DNA of 64,000 nt from Thysanoteuthis rhombus (GCA_963457665.1 OY735207.1:42272507-42336506); one strand, 5' to 3'. Numbered from the stretch's first letter, positions 25,224 through 37,906 are shown. Numbers and translations: made by a program. The notes: generated from the sequence alone by a model not told the origin.

Positions 25224-26882
25224 CCCCTTAAGAAATTTAAAGACAATGAAATTACTAATATTATGAAAGGAATTCTTAGAAGAAAGAGAAAAAGGAGGTT
25301 TTGCTCTCCAAACATTCTGAAAAAATATCTGATTAAAATTTGAAGAGAATTAAAAAAGAAAAATCAAACAAAAAAAACAGTGGGATGCCTAAAGATGAGG
25401 GCTTGAACCTGCCATGCAGTTTTCATAGCAGGAGGCTTTTGTACTTGGCATTATTGATAATTTATCAGCTTTGTACCTCTTCCCCCTCCCCTCTTTTTCA
25501 TTATTGTGTCAACCCCTCCCCCCTTTCATGTATTTTTTGTGCACAAGAGGACAGCTGGAATTATTCACAGCATTTTTAAACAAGCTTAAAAAAAATAGTT
25601 CTTTTTGTTCTTGGACAAAAATTATTAGAAAATGTTTATTTTTGAAATCATTTTCTTGCAGGAAAAAGTCATTCATCTTTTATTTAATGTTTTCTTTGCC
25701 CTGACCACCATTTTTTTCACCCTGCAACTTTTCATTCAAATCTAAAAAAAAAAAAAAAACAAAAAAAAACAATACAAACTGTCATCAATTATTTTGTTTG
25801 TTCTGTTCTGAATTTTTTCCGCCTTTGTTGGTTTCTTTCTCTTCTTCATCTCCCTTTCTGTTCTTCTCATGTATAAGTTCAGTTTTTAAGACCAAGGTCC
25901 GAGACAGAGGATTAGAATCAACCTATCGTGCTAGTAATCGAAAGCCACAAGGGAACAGCCTTGTGGATAACTGCAGAAATACTGTATTTGATGGTATGTA
26001 AGATCCGTGACCATCGTTTTGAAAAACATCTCTAGTGTATCAATGGGTGAACATTTGATGTTATTTAAAAATGTAGCTGTAGTGTAGAAGAAAAAAATTA
26101 GAGAAAGCATTTGACTACAGCAACATGAAGAATCTTTTAAATACAATATTGCAGCAAAAGCTGCTTAGTTACAGCTCAACTCTGTTTGAAAGATACAGGA
26201 TATTTTCAGGGGGTGAGGAAGCGGGGGTTTACATGCCATCAAATATGGTGAGGTAAAGAGAACTTGAAATTCATTTGAAAAAAAAAAAAAATCTCATCGC
26301 TTTCTGGTCCAGAGTTGGGAGCCTTCCATAGAGTCATGGATAACAAATTTGTCTCACAAATTATAGTTAAAATATTTTGTTTATATTGTTTGCCCCCTCC
26401 CCCATTGCAGAGTTTCCCTGCTATCTGAGTCTAGCACCTTTTATAAGCTGAAATAGAGTAAAGCAAAGAAGCACTTACCATCAATTGATGTGGAGAAAAT
26501 GGTTGACCTTTCCCAGCCCCCAGAAATAATGAGGATAGTATGATAGATAGTTGTTGGAGATTGGGGTAGTGGGTGCTCTATAATGGCCCAACGCTGAACA
26601 TAATTTTGTCTTTTTTGTGAAAGTAGCGTGAAGTGAACTTCTGAAAAGTCTGGACACCTGTATCATTAATTTTTGACTCGTATTTCTTCCATCTTAATTG
26701 CAGTTGCTTTTCATTGCAAAAGATGAAAGAAATACTGGTAAAAAAAATGTTGATGGTTGACAATATGTCAAAAATTGAAAGATAGTATCACAACTCCTTT
26801 TTCTGTCACACTGATTTCTGTGCTGATGATAACCGTTACACTACTTTGCACTTCTGCTTATGAACTTTAAGTAAAAAAACTA

Positions 26883-26915
<33 letters not shown>

Positions 26916-26990
26916 TGGGTTTCATCAAATTTATGAAACCCTTGGCTGCAGACACGATATGATTTTAGCTTACTTAGTATTAAGGGGAAG
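23400..26990. other. No recognised gene; AT-rich intergenic DNA
   Basis: Apart from the microsatellite at 25120-25223 and homopolymer runs, no coding or element signature is recognised. Part of it could be BUD13 3' UTR. Several ORFs of 60-115 residues exist without family resemblance. Confidence 0.5.
25120..25223. repeat. (GT)n/(TA)n compound microsatellite
   Basis: GT repeats run into TA repeats with short GTGT interruptions. Confidence 0.95.
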
Positions 26991-27000
26991 TCATGTGTAG

Positions 27001-28250
27001 GTGACTGATCTCAGTTTTACTGGCTATCTGCCCAAACTCAACTGCATCTACAAACTTTCAACAAAAATCATCACCAACCGAATCACAAAAGCACTAGATG
27101 AAAACGAACAACTGGAGCAAGTTGGCTTCGGAAGAAACTACACGACCATGGACCATCTCCATTCAATAAGTCAGCTGAAAGCAAAAGCAACAGAATACCA
27201 CTTGCTGAAGACTTCAAGGGAGCCTTTGACTCTCTGGAAATTTCCAAAGTCATGAAGGCCATCACTCTACAAAGTGTTGACCCTGTAAACGTCAGATTAC
27301 TGCAACATATATACAGTCACGGCAGCTCTTTTATCTAGCTACATAGAGATTGTGGCACCCAAAAGGGTTAAGACAGGGTGATACCCGCTCACCCAAACTC
27401 TTCACAGCCTGCCTTGAGATGATCCTCAGAAATTTAGAGAAAATAAAGGAATCAAAATAGACGGCGAATATCTTAGCATCCTCAGATTTGTGGACGACAG
27501 CGCAGAGAACCTACACGACCTCCACCTAATGCTAGATGAACTAAATGAAGATATGAAAAAATGTCGGCCTACACAAGAACTTCAGCAGAATAGAGGTCAT
27601 GTGCAACAATCAAGTCGAAAATAATAACAACGATCAAAATCGAAGACATTGAGCTGCAGAGAGTAGACCACTTCATCTACTCAGGAGAACGAAATTTCCA
27701 TGAAATCCTCAAAAGAAGAAATCAAGCGAAGAATCACTCGAGGATGGGAAGTCTTAGGTAGAGCAAGCTCAACTTTCAAGAACAAGAAGATCCCACTTGT
27801 CCTAAAAAGAAGAGGGTACAATCAACGCATCCTCCCGATAGTCACTTATGGAGCTGAAATATGGAACCTAGCCAAGAAACTGAGAAGCATGCAACGTGAA
27901 AGAATCATGCTCAACCTCACATGGAGAGATCACAAGACAGCACAATATATCAGGGGGGATACAGGTGTCCGAGACATCATAAAATCCATTGGAAAACTCA
28001 AATGGCAATGGGCTGGTCATATTACAAGAATGGCAGAAAACTGGTGTACTTTACGACTCATAACTTGAATCCCTAGAGATCACATGCGCAACCGAGACTG
28101 GTAGAATCAAAGATGGAGAGACGAACTCGACAAATTCAGAAAGTATTGGCCCCACGACGCCCACGATAGAGAAGTGTGGCAGATCCTCGGGAAGGTCTGT
28201 GTCCAACGATGGACGTTTAAAAGACTGATGATGATAATCCGAAAATCAGG
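27001..28250 (+). mobile_element. RTE-type LINE fragment (reverse transcriptase to 3' tail)
   Basis: The decayed ORF reads CIYKLSTKIITNRITKAL, then EQVGFGRNYTTMDHL, and the catalytic block FVDD at 27487-27498 (family usually F/YADD). The C-terminal segment covers LRSMQRERIMLNLTWRDH, KWQWAGHITRMAENW, and DKFRKYW near 28130. The 3' end is GTCTGTGTCCAACGATGGAC followed by a short GATGATGATAA tail. Several stops and frameshifts make it inactive. It is 5'-truncated: the endonuclease domain is absent. The same family recurs at 48380-48815, 55983-56265 and 56985-58480. Confidence 0.9.
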
Positions 28251-28254
28251 TAGA

Positions 28255-30010
28255 AGAATTGTCAGTGGTCAGAAATTAAAGCGTGATTGACAATTGGATA
28301 TCACATCTGAAATCTGTCTGGATATTTTCGCTCAAACCGAAGGAAAAAAAATATGCGTACTTTTTTTTCATTATTGATAAAATTAGACAACTTATCAAGC
28401 CGTAGCCTGATTGAATTTTAAAAATATTTTCATACGTTTTTCTTGCAGAATACCCCTTAGTTAACAAAATTTATTCAAAATTAAAAAATTTTGAAAATTT
28501 TAAGTCGCCTTTCTGGGCTAAATATGCTTACTTAACAATCAAGTTACACCGTTTTTTTTTTTTTGTTTGTTTGTTTTAAAATGTAAATATAACTACGTGT
28601 ATGTCCAAGTTCATATTGTTTAGGCAAATGATTTTTAGATTAAATTTTCCAACTATCTTTCTTATTAATAACGCAAAGTATACGCCCATACAATTAACAA
28701 GGGTTAAATTACATGGTTTACTAGTTTCAGGCATCATATCGAAAAAAAATATTGCTTTGTTTTCAAGTCTGTTGGCGCCTGCTCGATGTTTCCAGGGGAA
28801 AAACGAATGAAATATCGATAAGATGACTAAAACGTATCAAAATTTCTAATTCAGTATATACTGACTGTCCTATACATGCAAACTGTGAAATTACAGTCGA
28901 AATGAAGAAAGAAAAAGGTGTGATAATTTTTTCCTTGTTATCTTACAACACTGGTACTGGAAGTACGCAGTCAAAACTTTTTTCACTCTTATTTTTCTAT
29001 GGAATTCGACCTTGAACGAGATGATTCTAGACGTCGTTTATTTTCTGAATTGTAAATGAAACTTATTTCTACCGGTGAATCTGCATAGATATGTCTGAGA
29101 CGAATGTGTGCGAGCTTCATTTTCCTTTGGAACGAAAATGGAAATGTATAATCTATTTTTAAAAGCAAATTAAATAATTGATCAAATTCAGCCTTATATA
29201 AAAAAATAATTCAATTTAGATAGGGAAGCTAATATAGAAGTGGTTATTCTGTCCAACGCAAAACAGAGCCTCGCCTCACATACACACACACAAACAATCT
29301 AATGTCATTTTCTTTTCTTTAAATTTTTCTTTTCTTTTAATGATTTGAATTCAAAATCAAATACTCACCGACGGAATGATAATTTGAAGAAAAAAAGAAA
29401 AAAAAAAAGAAGACTTATATGAGGAAAATTGTAAAAACAAATTAATACAAAAAAATCAGGACGAATAATAGCAATGAAAATTGAATAATTTTGAGGAAAC
29501 CAAATTAACTGCTTCGTGGAGCGACGAAATTCTTCGTTGATTGACGGAGCACAAAAATTAAAATCTCCTTTGAGGTATGCGTTGCACCTGCTTTCAAGGG
29601 AGATAACTACCCTTTTTTTTTAAGGAGGAGGAAGGGAACAGCAGTTGAATTTCTTTAATTTTTCAGCTTCGAAGAATCTCTCGGAGTTCTTTCGTAAAAG
29701 GAAAATTCTTTAATTCTTCTTTTAATTAGAATCCCTTATTCTCCATTCCAAGTCAAAACCGGAGAGAAATATTTTTAGAATGCGTTTTCAAGAGATGTAG
29801 TTCAAGCCGTTTGGATGTTGCTACGTATTTCAAAAAATCATTTGGACTTGAACCTGGCCCATTTAAGTGCTCGAGTGGATATAAAGGCTTTTGGTACATT
29901 TTCTTAGCCAAGTCTTAGGGTAGTCGATGTATTCGTATAGCTGTAAGGTACAAGATACACATGAGTTGGGTTTATCAAGTAAAAATAAACACGTTTTTAA
30001 ATTGAATTTT
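28255..30010. other. No recognised gene or element
   Basis: AT-rich DNA with T and A homopolymers and a short (CA)n near 29280. Nothing coding is recognised. Confidence 0.55.
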
Positions 30011-30015
30011 TTTTT

Positions 30016-30950
30016 CAATAATAACTTAATTGAGCAGCATATTTATCGGCATGTTCTATGTATTTCTGTTATCTTTGAGGCAGCTTTCATAATATCCTCC
30101 TGCCAAAAACGCTTGATCTTTCTCAATAAATGACTTCCTTAGTTGCCAATTCCAGTCTTCCAGTCGATTCTCTTTTCATGAAGACTATTTTGTAAAGACC
30201 GGAATAAATCTTAATCCGAAAGTGAAATGTCTGGTGATTATGGCAGATGAGTGAAAATTTAATCAGTGGAACATTAACAATTTTTGCCAGGTCATCAAAG
30301 CAACGTGCGGTCTTGCCTCATTCTTATGCCCATCAACTAATTCTGGGCTCATTCCGTTAGTTCCTGCCTTCAATTGGTTGGAAGCATTACTTCTTCGAAT
30401 CAATCGTTTGTTTCTCCAGAAGAAGCTCATAGTAAAGGACACTCCTCAAATACAATAATAAACCACCTACACACTATTAATCAACTAATCATAAGTAACT
30501 ACACAGCATAAACATCTTTGAATTAAGACCTTTAGTACGGTTTGTGGTGGTTTATTCCGCTGACTCCACGATTATTTGCGTTTCCAATTGTTGTAAAGCA
30601 TCCATTTTTCGGCGGTTACAATTTATCTCCAGACCAGAAAAATTTCGTGATTTTACGAATGACACACAAAGACGTGCCAAATTTTTTTTCGCTTCTGTGG
30701 AAACCAATCATCAAAGCAACTAACAAAACCAAGCTGGTTTTCAACGCTTGATATAGATTATGTGTTGGTTATCCCCTGCTTCCTGCAGATAACGTTCATC
30801 CTCAGGTAATGCATTGATTTGATCGCTATCAACCTCAACTGGTCTACCAATCCATGGAGCATCGTTCAACAAAAAATCTCCTGCCAAAAACTCTGCAAAC
30901 CACTTTTGACACATTCGATCATTTACAGCACCCTATCCATTATCTACAGA
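30016..30950 (-). pseudogene. Mariner-like transposase pseudogene, nearly full span
   Basis: Read on the minus strand, blocks occur in the order expected of a mariner transposase: CQKWFAEFLAGDFLLNDAP, GRPVEVDSDQI, then NLARLCVSFVKSR, then ESAE.TTTNRTKGLNSKMF, ending with EARPHVALMTWQKL and KLPQR.QKYIEHADKYA before the stop at 30016-30018. Many stops and shifts separate them. The usual HxDNARPH catalytic block reads HKNEARPH, so the aspartate is lost, and the SPTDY region is damaged. Terminal inverted repeats were not identified. Normal length is about 345 codons; the span fits a slightly shortened copy. Confidence 0.85.
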
Positions 30951-31106
30951 AATATTTTCTTTGCTTAGTATTTTTACTTTAAAAAAAAAGCAACTGCATA
31001 ATATGCTTGAAATGTTACTTATATTTTTGTTCATTTATTCTAATAGTGACGAAATTAAAAAAAAATACAAGCTAGTATGATATATTACAATTCAATCAAA
31101 AGCGAT

Positions 31107-31187
31107 CTCTCTCTCTCTCTCGATCTATCTATCTATCTATCAATATATATATATCTATATATATATATATCTATATATATATATCTA

Positions 31188-31219
<32 letters not shown>
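31107..31219. repeat. (CT)n-(TCTA)n-(TA)n compound microsatellite
   Basis: CT, TCTA/ATCT and TA repeats in succession. Confidence 0.95.
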
Positions 31220-31223
<4 letters not shown>

Positions 31224-31299
31224 TCTACGACCATCTTCATGTTTTTCCCTCCTCTCGTTCTTTAATTTACCTGTTCGTTTAGTTCTGCTCTTTTGGTTT

Positions 31300-32790
31300 C
31301 TTCTGAGAAAAGTTTAGAACACGCTGGAGCCGCGAATCATATCGACAAACTACAGATGCTAGCACCGGAGTACAGAAAAGTCGAAATTACCAAATGTAAA
31401 GACGAGATTAGTAACCGGAGAATATCGTGAAAACCTGCACACTTCAAATATGAAAAAACCAAAAAACCAAAATAGAAACTGGAACTCCAATAGACATTAG
31501 TGGTATCTCAGACATTAGAGGAGAGAAAGTTTTATTTCCATTACAAAATATTAAACTTGAAAAAGCCCCAGACAGGAATGACATAATGATAGACTTTCTG
31601 GAAAACGCCGGCGAGATCTTTCACTAAGGACTAGCACAGATATTTGCACAATGCATACGAGGAGCAAATGTTCATAAAAATTCTATCGAGGGATTATGAT
31701 TCTGCTTCACTAAAAGTATATAATCGTGACCTCGAAAACAACCGTCCTATTACACTATTACCTAACTGTAGACTATCCAAATAATACAGACTAACAGGCA
31801 TAAAAATTAACCTGACGAACAAGCCGGCTTCAGATTTGGCTATGAAACAATAGCCAACGTACAAACAATTGATCAACAAATCGAAAAGTCATTAGAATAC
31901 AACAAATCACTTTGGCTTTTGTAGCTTGCGAAAGAGCATTCGACTTGGTCGAACACATCTCAGTCTTTAATTCAATGCGAGAACAAGATGTTAATAAATT
32001 GCGTACAAATCATTCTGAACATATATGAAAATGGCAGTGCATTAATTTAACTGAATAAAGATGCGAACAAGATAAAGATAGAATAAGACAAATGGATGTA
32101 ATGTCACCTAAACTGATTACAGTGAGCATTGAAAGCGTATTTCGAGAAACTGGGTGGGAAGGAAAATGAAAATAGACGGAGATTATTTGAACCACTTGAG
32201 ATTCGTTGACGATAAATCAATGATGACAGAGGCATCGAAAGAATAACAAAATATGTTGAGTAATCTAAATAGGAAAAGTAAGGTAGGGTTGATCAGAATA
32301 AATACAAAAGTTATGCTCAAGAAGAAGTAACCCAACCCCATTCAAAGACCATAAAAATAGAGCGGGAGGCTTTAGAAGAGGTTGATAATCATGTTTACCG
32401 AGGTCAGCCAAGACAGTTTGAGAAATACCATTAAAGCGAAAGAAAACGACGAATCACGATCGACTGGAAAGCATTTGGTAAGGATAGAGACATAATGAAG
32501 AGCAACTTGCCAATGTGCTTAAAGCTGCATATAAAGATGCATAACATCAGCTATGACTTATGGACGCAAAACATGGAACTTGACAGAACAAACCAACTTG
32601 AAACCGTACAGAGAGTCATAGAAAGAGGAATATTTGAAATAACTCTAACAGAAAAAATACATACAGATCGGTGGGCGAATTAGGGACGGAAATATCATAC
32701 AATTAATTAAGCGACAGAAATGGAGATGGGTTGGACACTTGAGAGAAATGACAACAGACGGCGCAAAAGGATTGGTATCCGTGTGGCAGA
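31300..32790 (+). mobile_element. Highly decayed RTE-type LINE copy
   Basis: Reverse-transcriptase blocks appear in order across several frames: FLENAGEIFH near 31600, DLENNRPITLLPN near 31730, EQAGFRFGYE near 31820, FDLVEHIS near 31940, then the catalytic FVDD at 32202-32213. ITIDWKAFGKDRDIMKSN and HNISYDLWTQNMELDRTNQ follow, then KWRWVGHLREMT near 32720. The divergence from the copy at 27001-28250 is large, so this is a different subfamily or an older insertion. It runs directly into a Penelope-like fragment. Confidence 0.82.
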
Positions 32791-32869
32791 TAACACAGTT
32801 TGAAAAGACCAGACCATATAAGAGTTCTCAGAATCTGCAGTCCCAATATTCGGGGGGAAAATTATATTG

Positions 32870-33345
32870 AGCAAACCTTTAAAACCCTCTATTACTATCC
32901 CTTCATGCACAACGCAAGGAGAAAAGCTTAGAATATCCACAGAACCAGTGAATAAAACAGAAAAAACAACAAAAACCGACAATACAGGGATAGGCGCATC
33001 ACATTACTAACAAATACATTGAAAACTGAGCTCAGAAATAATCTAAAAAAAATACTGTGTATACAAATCACCACAAGCTCTTCAAAAACACTTGAAAATA
33101 TGGATGACAAACTGCACGAGAAAACTGTCTCCGAGGCAAGAACTTATGAAATACGCTGCAAGGACTGCCACAAAAAATACGTTGCAAAAACTCAAGACCT
33201 TTCGAAAAGTGAGTGTGCGAACACCGAAGATCGTCAAAATCAGATGACATCTCAAATGCCTTCCTTAATCACCACAACTAAAATGGGCCATATCTTCAAT
33301 CAAAGAAAGGTCCAAATTATCACGTAGGAAGATAAGAGAAATAAA
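32870..33345 (+). mobile_element. Penelope-like element, GIY-YIG endonuclease fragment
   Basis: The segment reads SITIPSCTTQGEKLR, then after stops YEIRCKDCHKKYVAKTQDL and MGHIFNQRKVQII. This matches the C-terminal region of EN-containing Penelope-like retroelements, where 'YxIPCKDCxKxYIGQT' forms the GIY-YIG core with its cysteines. Here YIG reads YVA. Part of the intervening region is missing and the frame has stops, so it is a pseudogene. It abuts the RTE relic upstream. Confidence 0.8.
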
Positions 33346-33520
33346 CGAAACTGTATCGAATCCGCTTTAATTTCGAAAAGCAACACAGAACATCGTCCAG
33401 GATTCTATAATATACCTTGATTCGTGATTTCTACATTGCCTTTCTTCCTACATTGTCTTTTGTAATATAGCGCTCCCTTGTTTAGGGTTGAGCACTCTTT
33501 AAGTGTGGTAACTCGCACAT

Positions 33521-33771
33521 AATAAGCTTATGCAAAGCTCTTCCAACTTAGGAATAGAGCACTCTGGTGGATGGGGAATTATGCATGAGTGAATATATCA
33601 CTTAAATTGAACCTTGGTGACCACCCAGTTCTGCGTAGGGCAGAGGTAAGACATCGATCATACCTCGTGGTACTGGTACTGGATGAGATAATGGATAGTC
33701 TATAGCCACCCTGAAGAGTTGTAATACAACGAAACAGCTGTCTGTGGGATGACACAATTATTTAATCATTA
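33521..33771 (+). mobile_element. tRNA-derived SINE, copy 1
   Basis: The sequence runs from GGAATAGAGCACTCTGGTGG to CAGCTGTCTGTGGGATGACA. It is the same element as 33779-34018 and 34828-35037 in opposite orientation. The A-box-like part (GCGTAGGGCAGAGGTAAGA) remains, but about 30 bases containing the B box are missing compared with copy 2. It ends in a TA-rich tail. Confidence 0.8.
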
Positions 33772-33778
33772 TATATAT

Positions 33779-34018
33779 ATATTGTGTCATCCACAGACAG
33801 CTGTTTCTTTGTATTACAAATCTCCAGTGTGGCTATAGACTTTCCATTATCTCATCAAGTACCACGAATAAGGATTGAAACCTTCGCTTTAGACCCGGTG
33901 GCCGATATCCTACCTCTGAGCTACGGATGGTCAGTAAAGCTGAATTTAAGTGATATATTTATTTACAAATAAATTCCCCATCCACCAGAGTGCTCTATTC
34001 CTATGGAAGAGCATTGTG
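33779..34018 (-). mobile_element. tRNA-derived SINE, copy 2 (complete)
   Basis: On the minus strand the element carries GTAGCTCAGAGGTAGGATA (A box, tRNA D-arm like) and, about 35 bases on, AAGGTTTCAATCCTT (B box). It ends in GATGACACAATATATATA. This shows a tRNA-derived head and a TA-type 3' tail. Together with copy 1 it forms a head-to-head inverted pair around a short TA spacer. Confidence 0.85.
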
Positions 34019-34036
34019 CACACACACACACACACA

Positions 34037-34075
<39 letters not shown>
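34019..34075. repeat. (CA)n-(TA)n microsatellite
   Basis: Directly adjoins the head side of SINE copy 2. Confidence 0.95.
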
Positions 34076-34793
34076 TGTGAGATTAAACTATACCATTTCA
34101 CTCAGTCGAGTCAACTCTCTCTCGGGCTTCTCAGTTTTCTCGATCATCAGTCGCATTGAAAAAAAAAAAAAAAAAGAAAAATCTTATATCCCATTTTTTA
34201 TATTTTTAAAATCTTTCCAAGACATCCAACTGGAACGTTATCTGATGCAAACTGAGCGGAAATAAACACCCCAATAGATTTCTGGTGGCACGAACTTCGA
34301 AGGCGGCAATATTAATGTATCCCTGTATGTAACTTTTTCTCTTTGCAAACTTTGTGCACCTGACATTGAAAGGTCTTCATTCAATGTGAAGGATAGGTAA
34401 ACCGAAGAGATCAAAGTCATAATAGTCAGCATTGTCAACAAAGATATCTTATATCTAAGTTTAGATTTTTACTTTGTGTTTAGATAAAAGAAATCCTTTT
34501 TAAACATATTTTAGTTATTGGACAAGTTTAGATATTTTTCAATGGGGCTCAGATACTTTTACATGTAGGATATTATTTAAGATATTAAAACTGTATTTCA
34601 ATCGGAAATGCATTGTACATATAATGAACCTAATGTAATTATTATTTGATTAGATTCTTTTGATGTTATCATATTTTGATATAACATGTATCAGACAAAG
34701 GCCTAATGATATATAGGTTATTATAGATCATTTCTTTCAACATCTAGATGTTTTGGGACGTGTAAACTTTTCTTTCCGGCGATCGAGTCACTT

Positions 34794-34795
<2 letters not shown>

Positions 34796-34834
<39 letters not shown>

Positions 34835-35033
34835 GTCATCCACAGACAGCTGTTTCGTTGTATTACAACAGTGTGGCTATAGATTATCCATTTTCCCATC
34901 CAGTATCATGAGGTAGGATTGGAACCTTCACTTCAGACCTGGAGGCCAGTATCCTACCTCTGCTCTATGGAACTAGACGGTCAGTAAGGTTGAATTTGAG
35001 CGGTATATTTATTTTGCTTATATTCTCCATCCC

Positions 35034-35090
<57 letters not shown>
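34796..35090 (-). mobile_element. tRNA-derived SINE, copy 3, between two TA arrays
   Basis: The SINE occupies about 34828-35037 and is flanked by (TA)n at 34796-34830 and at 35038-35090. On the minus strand it has TCCATAGAGCAGAGGTAGGA (A box) and AAGGTTCCAATCCTACC (B box, 34913-34929) and ends in GATGACACAA followed by the TA tail. The position of the array directly after the element's 3' end supports tail-derived microsatellite growth. Confidence 0.83.
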
Positions 35091-35094
<4 letters not shown>

Positions 35095-35244
35095 AACAGG
35101 ACGGCAAACATCTAGAACGACTGACTAGTTTCGACAGAGGTTCAAAGTGTTTTTGAAACGAAAGACCCCAAAACCTTTAATGGCCTCTCACGACAGGAGT
35201 CTTCTGTAGTTCCCTGTACTTCACTGACTTACTTTTTTAATCTT

Positions 35245-35906
35245 TCCGCAGTTGATGAATCGGCTATTGATGGCTTACCCCCAAAAGATTTACTTCATCA
35301 TATGGATAATGTTCCAACTAATGATGGAGTAATCTTGTTGATTGAGCAGATAAACTCAGGCAAGGCATCATGATTGGATGGTATACGGGTGGAGTTGTTG
35401 AAGACTGGAGCTGGGTGGGTTACATGTGCTACACTTATTCTGATAACAGAGATTGGGGAGGAAATCCTATATCACAGCACTGTCACTGTATTGGAGGTGT
35501 TTTGGTTTCTATTCACAAAGGCAAGGTGTCTAAATCAGTTTGCGATAATTTGCGTGGTATCATTTTTTTTAGAGTCTGTTGGCAAGGTCATGTCCAGGAT
35601 CATGTTGACTCGTTTAGTGAAGGATGTTTGCCCCTCAGCCCCTCTATAAAACCCAGTCTGGTTTCAGAGTAGGGAGAAGTATAATGAAAATTTTTTTTCT
35701 GTGAGACAGCTTCAAGAGAGATTTATCGAGCAGCAAGTGCTTCTCTACCTGGTCCTCGTTGAGTTGATAAATCGTTAATCAAGAGGCGCTGTTAATAATT
35801 CTTGGTAAGTTAGGCTTCCCTCCGAAATTTGTAAGCATGCTAAGGCAATTTCATGTTCAATATCTTGATATGTTCTTAGACTTTGGGAGCACCTCATCAA
35901 TCGATA

Positions 35907-35987
<81 letters not shown>

Positions 35988-36850
35988 ACTTTAGAATCGA
36001 AAAATCTAACAGTTTTAGTGAATTAGAAAAAGGGTGTCATCGGATTGTGGAATAATTATTCGAACTAAAGTCAATGTATATAAGACGTATTCTGACGACT
36101 CTTTTGTATTCGCCAGAGACATAGATAAGACATAGTCGGCATTTAACGCTGCTCGAGAGATTCTGCTAAAAATGCTTGAACCTCATACTTAATATCAAAT
36201 GGCAGACCCCAACACCAGAGAGCTAGATGAGCACTTAGTCGCATACCATCAGTCAAGTGTTGTTCACATGAGCGATGAACGATCCCCAAAAGAGCCTTTT
36301 TCAAAGTGAGTTGCAGTCTGGAAAGTGCCAACAACACGAGCCCAAGAAGATGCACAGGGACTGCATGAAGAATAATCTCGGGAACTTGGGAATGAGCGTG
36401 GGAAACTAGGAAGAGCTGGCACTGGATTGAAGCGAATGGAGGTGCTCTGTTAAGGTAGGATGCAAATTAAGCACGCTGAGCTGAAGCAGGCCTCGCACAA
36501 AAGAGCTTCTATGGATCTGCTGGAGAATGTAAAGAACTGTTAATGTAAAGAAGTGTGATGACTGTGGTCGTACTTTCCTTTCAAAGGCAGAATATATAAA
36601 TAACATCAAATGACACAGAAATCTGCAGGGACAAACTGTATATAACAATCTTGTATTTTTATTTCCCCAAAATACGACTTTTGTAGAATGTGGCAAGGTG
36701 TGTAAGAAGAACCTTGAATCGAAGAGACATGTAAAAGTGTACAAGACTGCTTTTTCACTAACAGGTTCAATCAATTCTTTAAACTGTCTTACTTTTGTCT
36801 GTTATGAGTGATTTGAACCTTGCAGGCCAGCAGTTGGCCTTAAAAGCCAT
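35245..36850 (+). mobile_element. Non-LTR retrotransposon relic with zinc-finger C-terminus
   Basis: Blocks typical of LINEs with a 'GISLLSIAGK' reverse transcriptase appear across frames: INSGKAS and DGIRVELLKTGAG near 35350-35400, ESVGKVMSRIMLTRLV near 35570, REALLIILGKLGFPPKF near 35780. A (TA)n array of about 80 bp (35905-35985) interrupts it. The C-terminal part reads KKMHRDCMKNNLGNLGMS near 36340, then two degenerate C2H2-like fingers, CDDCGRTFLSKAEYI (36557 on) and ECGKVCKKNLESKRHVK (36690 on), as at the end of this LINE class. Stops and shifts throughout. The clade is not assigned. Confidence 0.8.
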
Positions 36851-36857
36851 CTTAGCA

Positions 36858-36868
36858 TATATACATCC

Positions 36869-36951
<83 letters not shown>
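36858..36951. repeat. (TA)n array
   Basis: About 90 bases of nearly pure TA directly after the LINE relic. Confidence 0.95.
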
Positions 36952-36955
<4 letters not shown>

Positions 36956-37109
36956 GAACTATAGAGAGTGGGACAGACTCGGGAGTAAAGTGTAAGGAAG
37001 AAAGATTTATATGTAAATGTTCTCATTGATGGTCTAAACATATTTCTGGAGGTATTCCTATCTTCAGTAGTGTGTGCTTTGCGTATACATGTGTGTGTGT
37101 ATGTGTACT

Positions 37110-37829
37110 TATAGAGGTTATAGGTTTGATAGGGAACATGAGTCCACCATCAGGAGCTTTGCTTTGTGAGCAAAAAATTGGTAACCCATCTGCTAGGGGC
37201 ATCATATTGTGTGAAAAAAAAATGTTCAGCCAGTGATTAGAAGAGGCATGGGTCTTGGAGAGGGCATAAGGTGTCAGGGTAGGAGAAAAGTACTTTGGTG
37301 TTAGATTGTGTGGGTAGTTTAGGGATAGTGTAAATGGAGGGGTGATGAGATGAAGGAACTACATAGGTCATCGAAAATATGTTGGTTCTGATTTGTGAGA
37401 TGACTGATTAAGGTAGAGGTTTCTATGGGTCTGAATGACTTTGAAGTTCCCAGTATTAGATGTATCTGAGGGGGTGGTTAGATGTGGATGTGAGGTTATT
37501 GTTCGTAGAAGGTTTGTAATTTAGAGATCTGTGTTACTAAGGTTGTTGAATTTGGTGTTGAGTCCATTGGGGGAGAAAGTTTTTAGTTTGTTGATCCACA
37601 TATCCTCATGTCTTTCTAGAATATTAGTTATGTCCATGGGAGTATTTTTTCTATTTTTCCAATGATAGTAAAGCTAGTGTCCGTGGCAAAATCATGGCCA
37701 GATGTGCGAAAATGTAGTTCTACGGGAAGTTGGTTGAGATTGTTTTGTTTTGTTAATTCTGTGTCTGTTTAATGCTTGTTAAGTCTAACGTTAAATTGCC
37801 ATTCAGACTTGCCTATGTATTGTAAATTG

Positions 37830-37830
<1 letters not shown>
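37110..37830 (-). mobile_element. Penelope-like element 3' fragment (GIY-YIG domain)
   Basis: On the minus strand the segment starts with NLQYIGKSEWQFNVRLNKH and continues PVELHFRTSGHDFATDTSF, then after a shift ILERHEDMWINKLKTFSP and NGLN. This is the order seen in GIY-YIG endonuclease domains of Penelope-like elements (YIG, an arginine, an LHF-H-D segment, E.W.I..L.....GLN). Stops follow. It converges with a (TA)n(TG)n array at 37831-37905. Confidence 0.75.
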
Positions 37831-37905
<75 letters not shown>

Positions 37906-37906
37906 A
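37831..37906. repeat. (TA)n-(TG)n microsatellite
   Basis: TA repeats followed by TG repeats. Confidence 0.95.
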
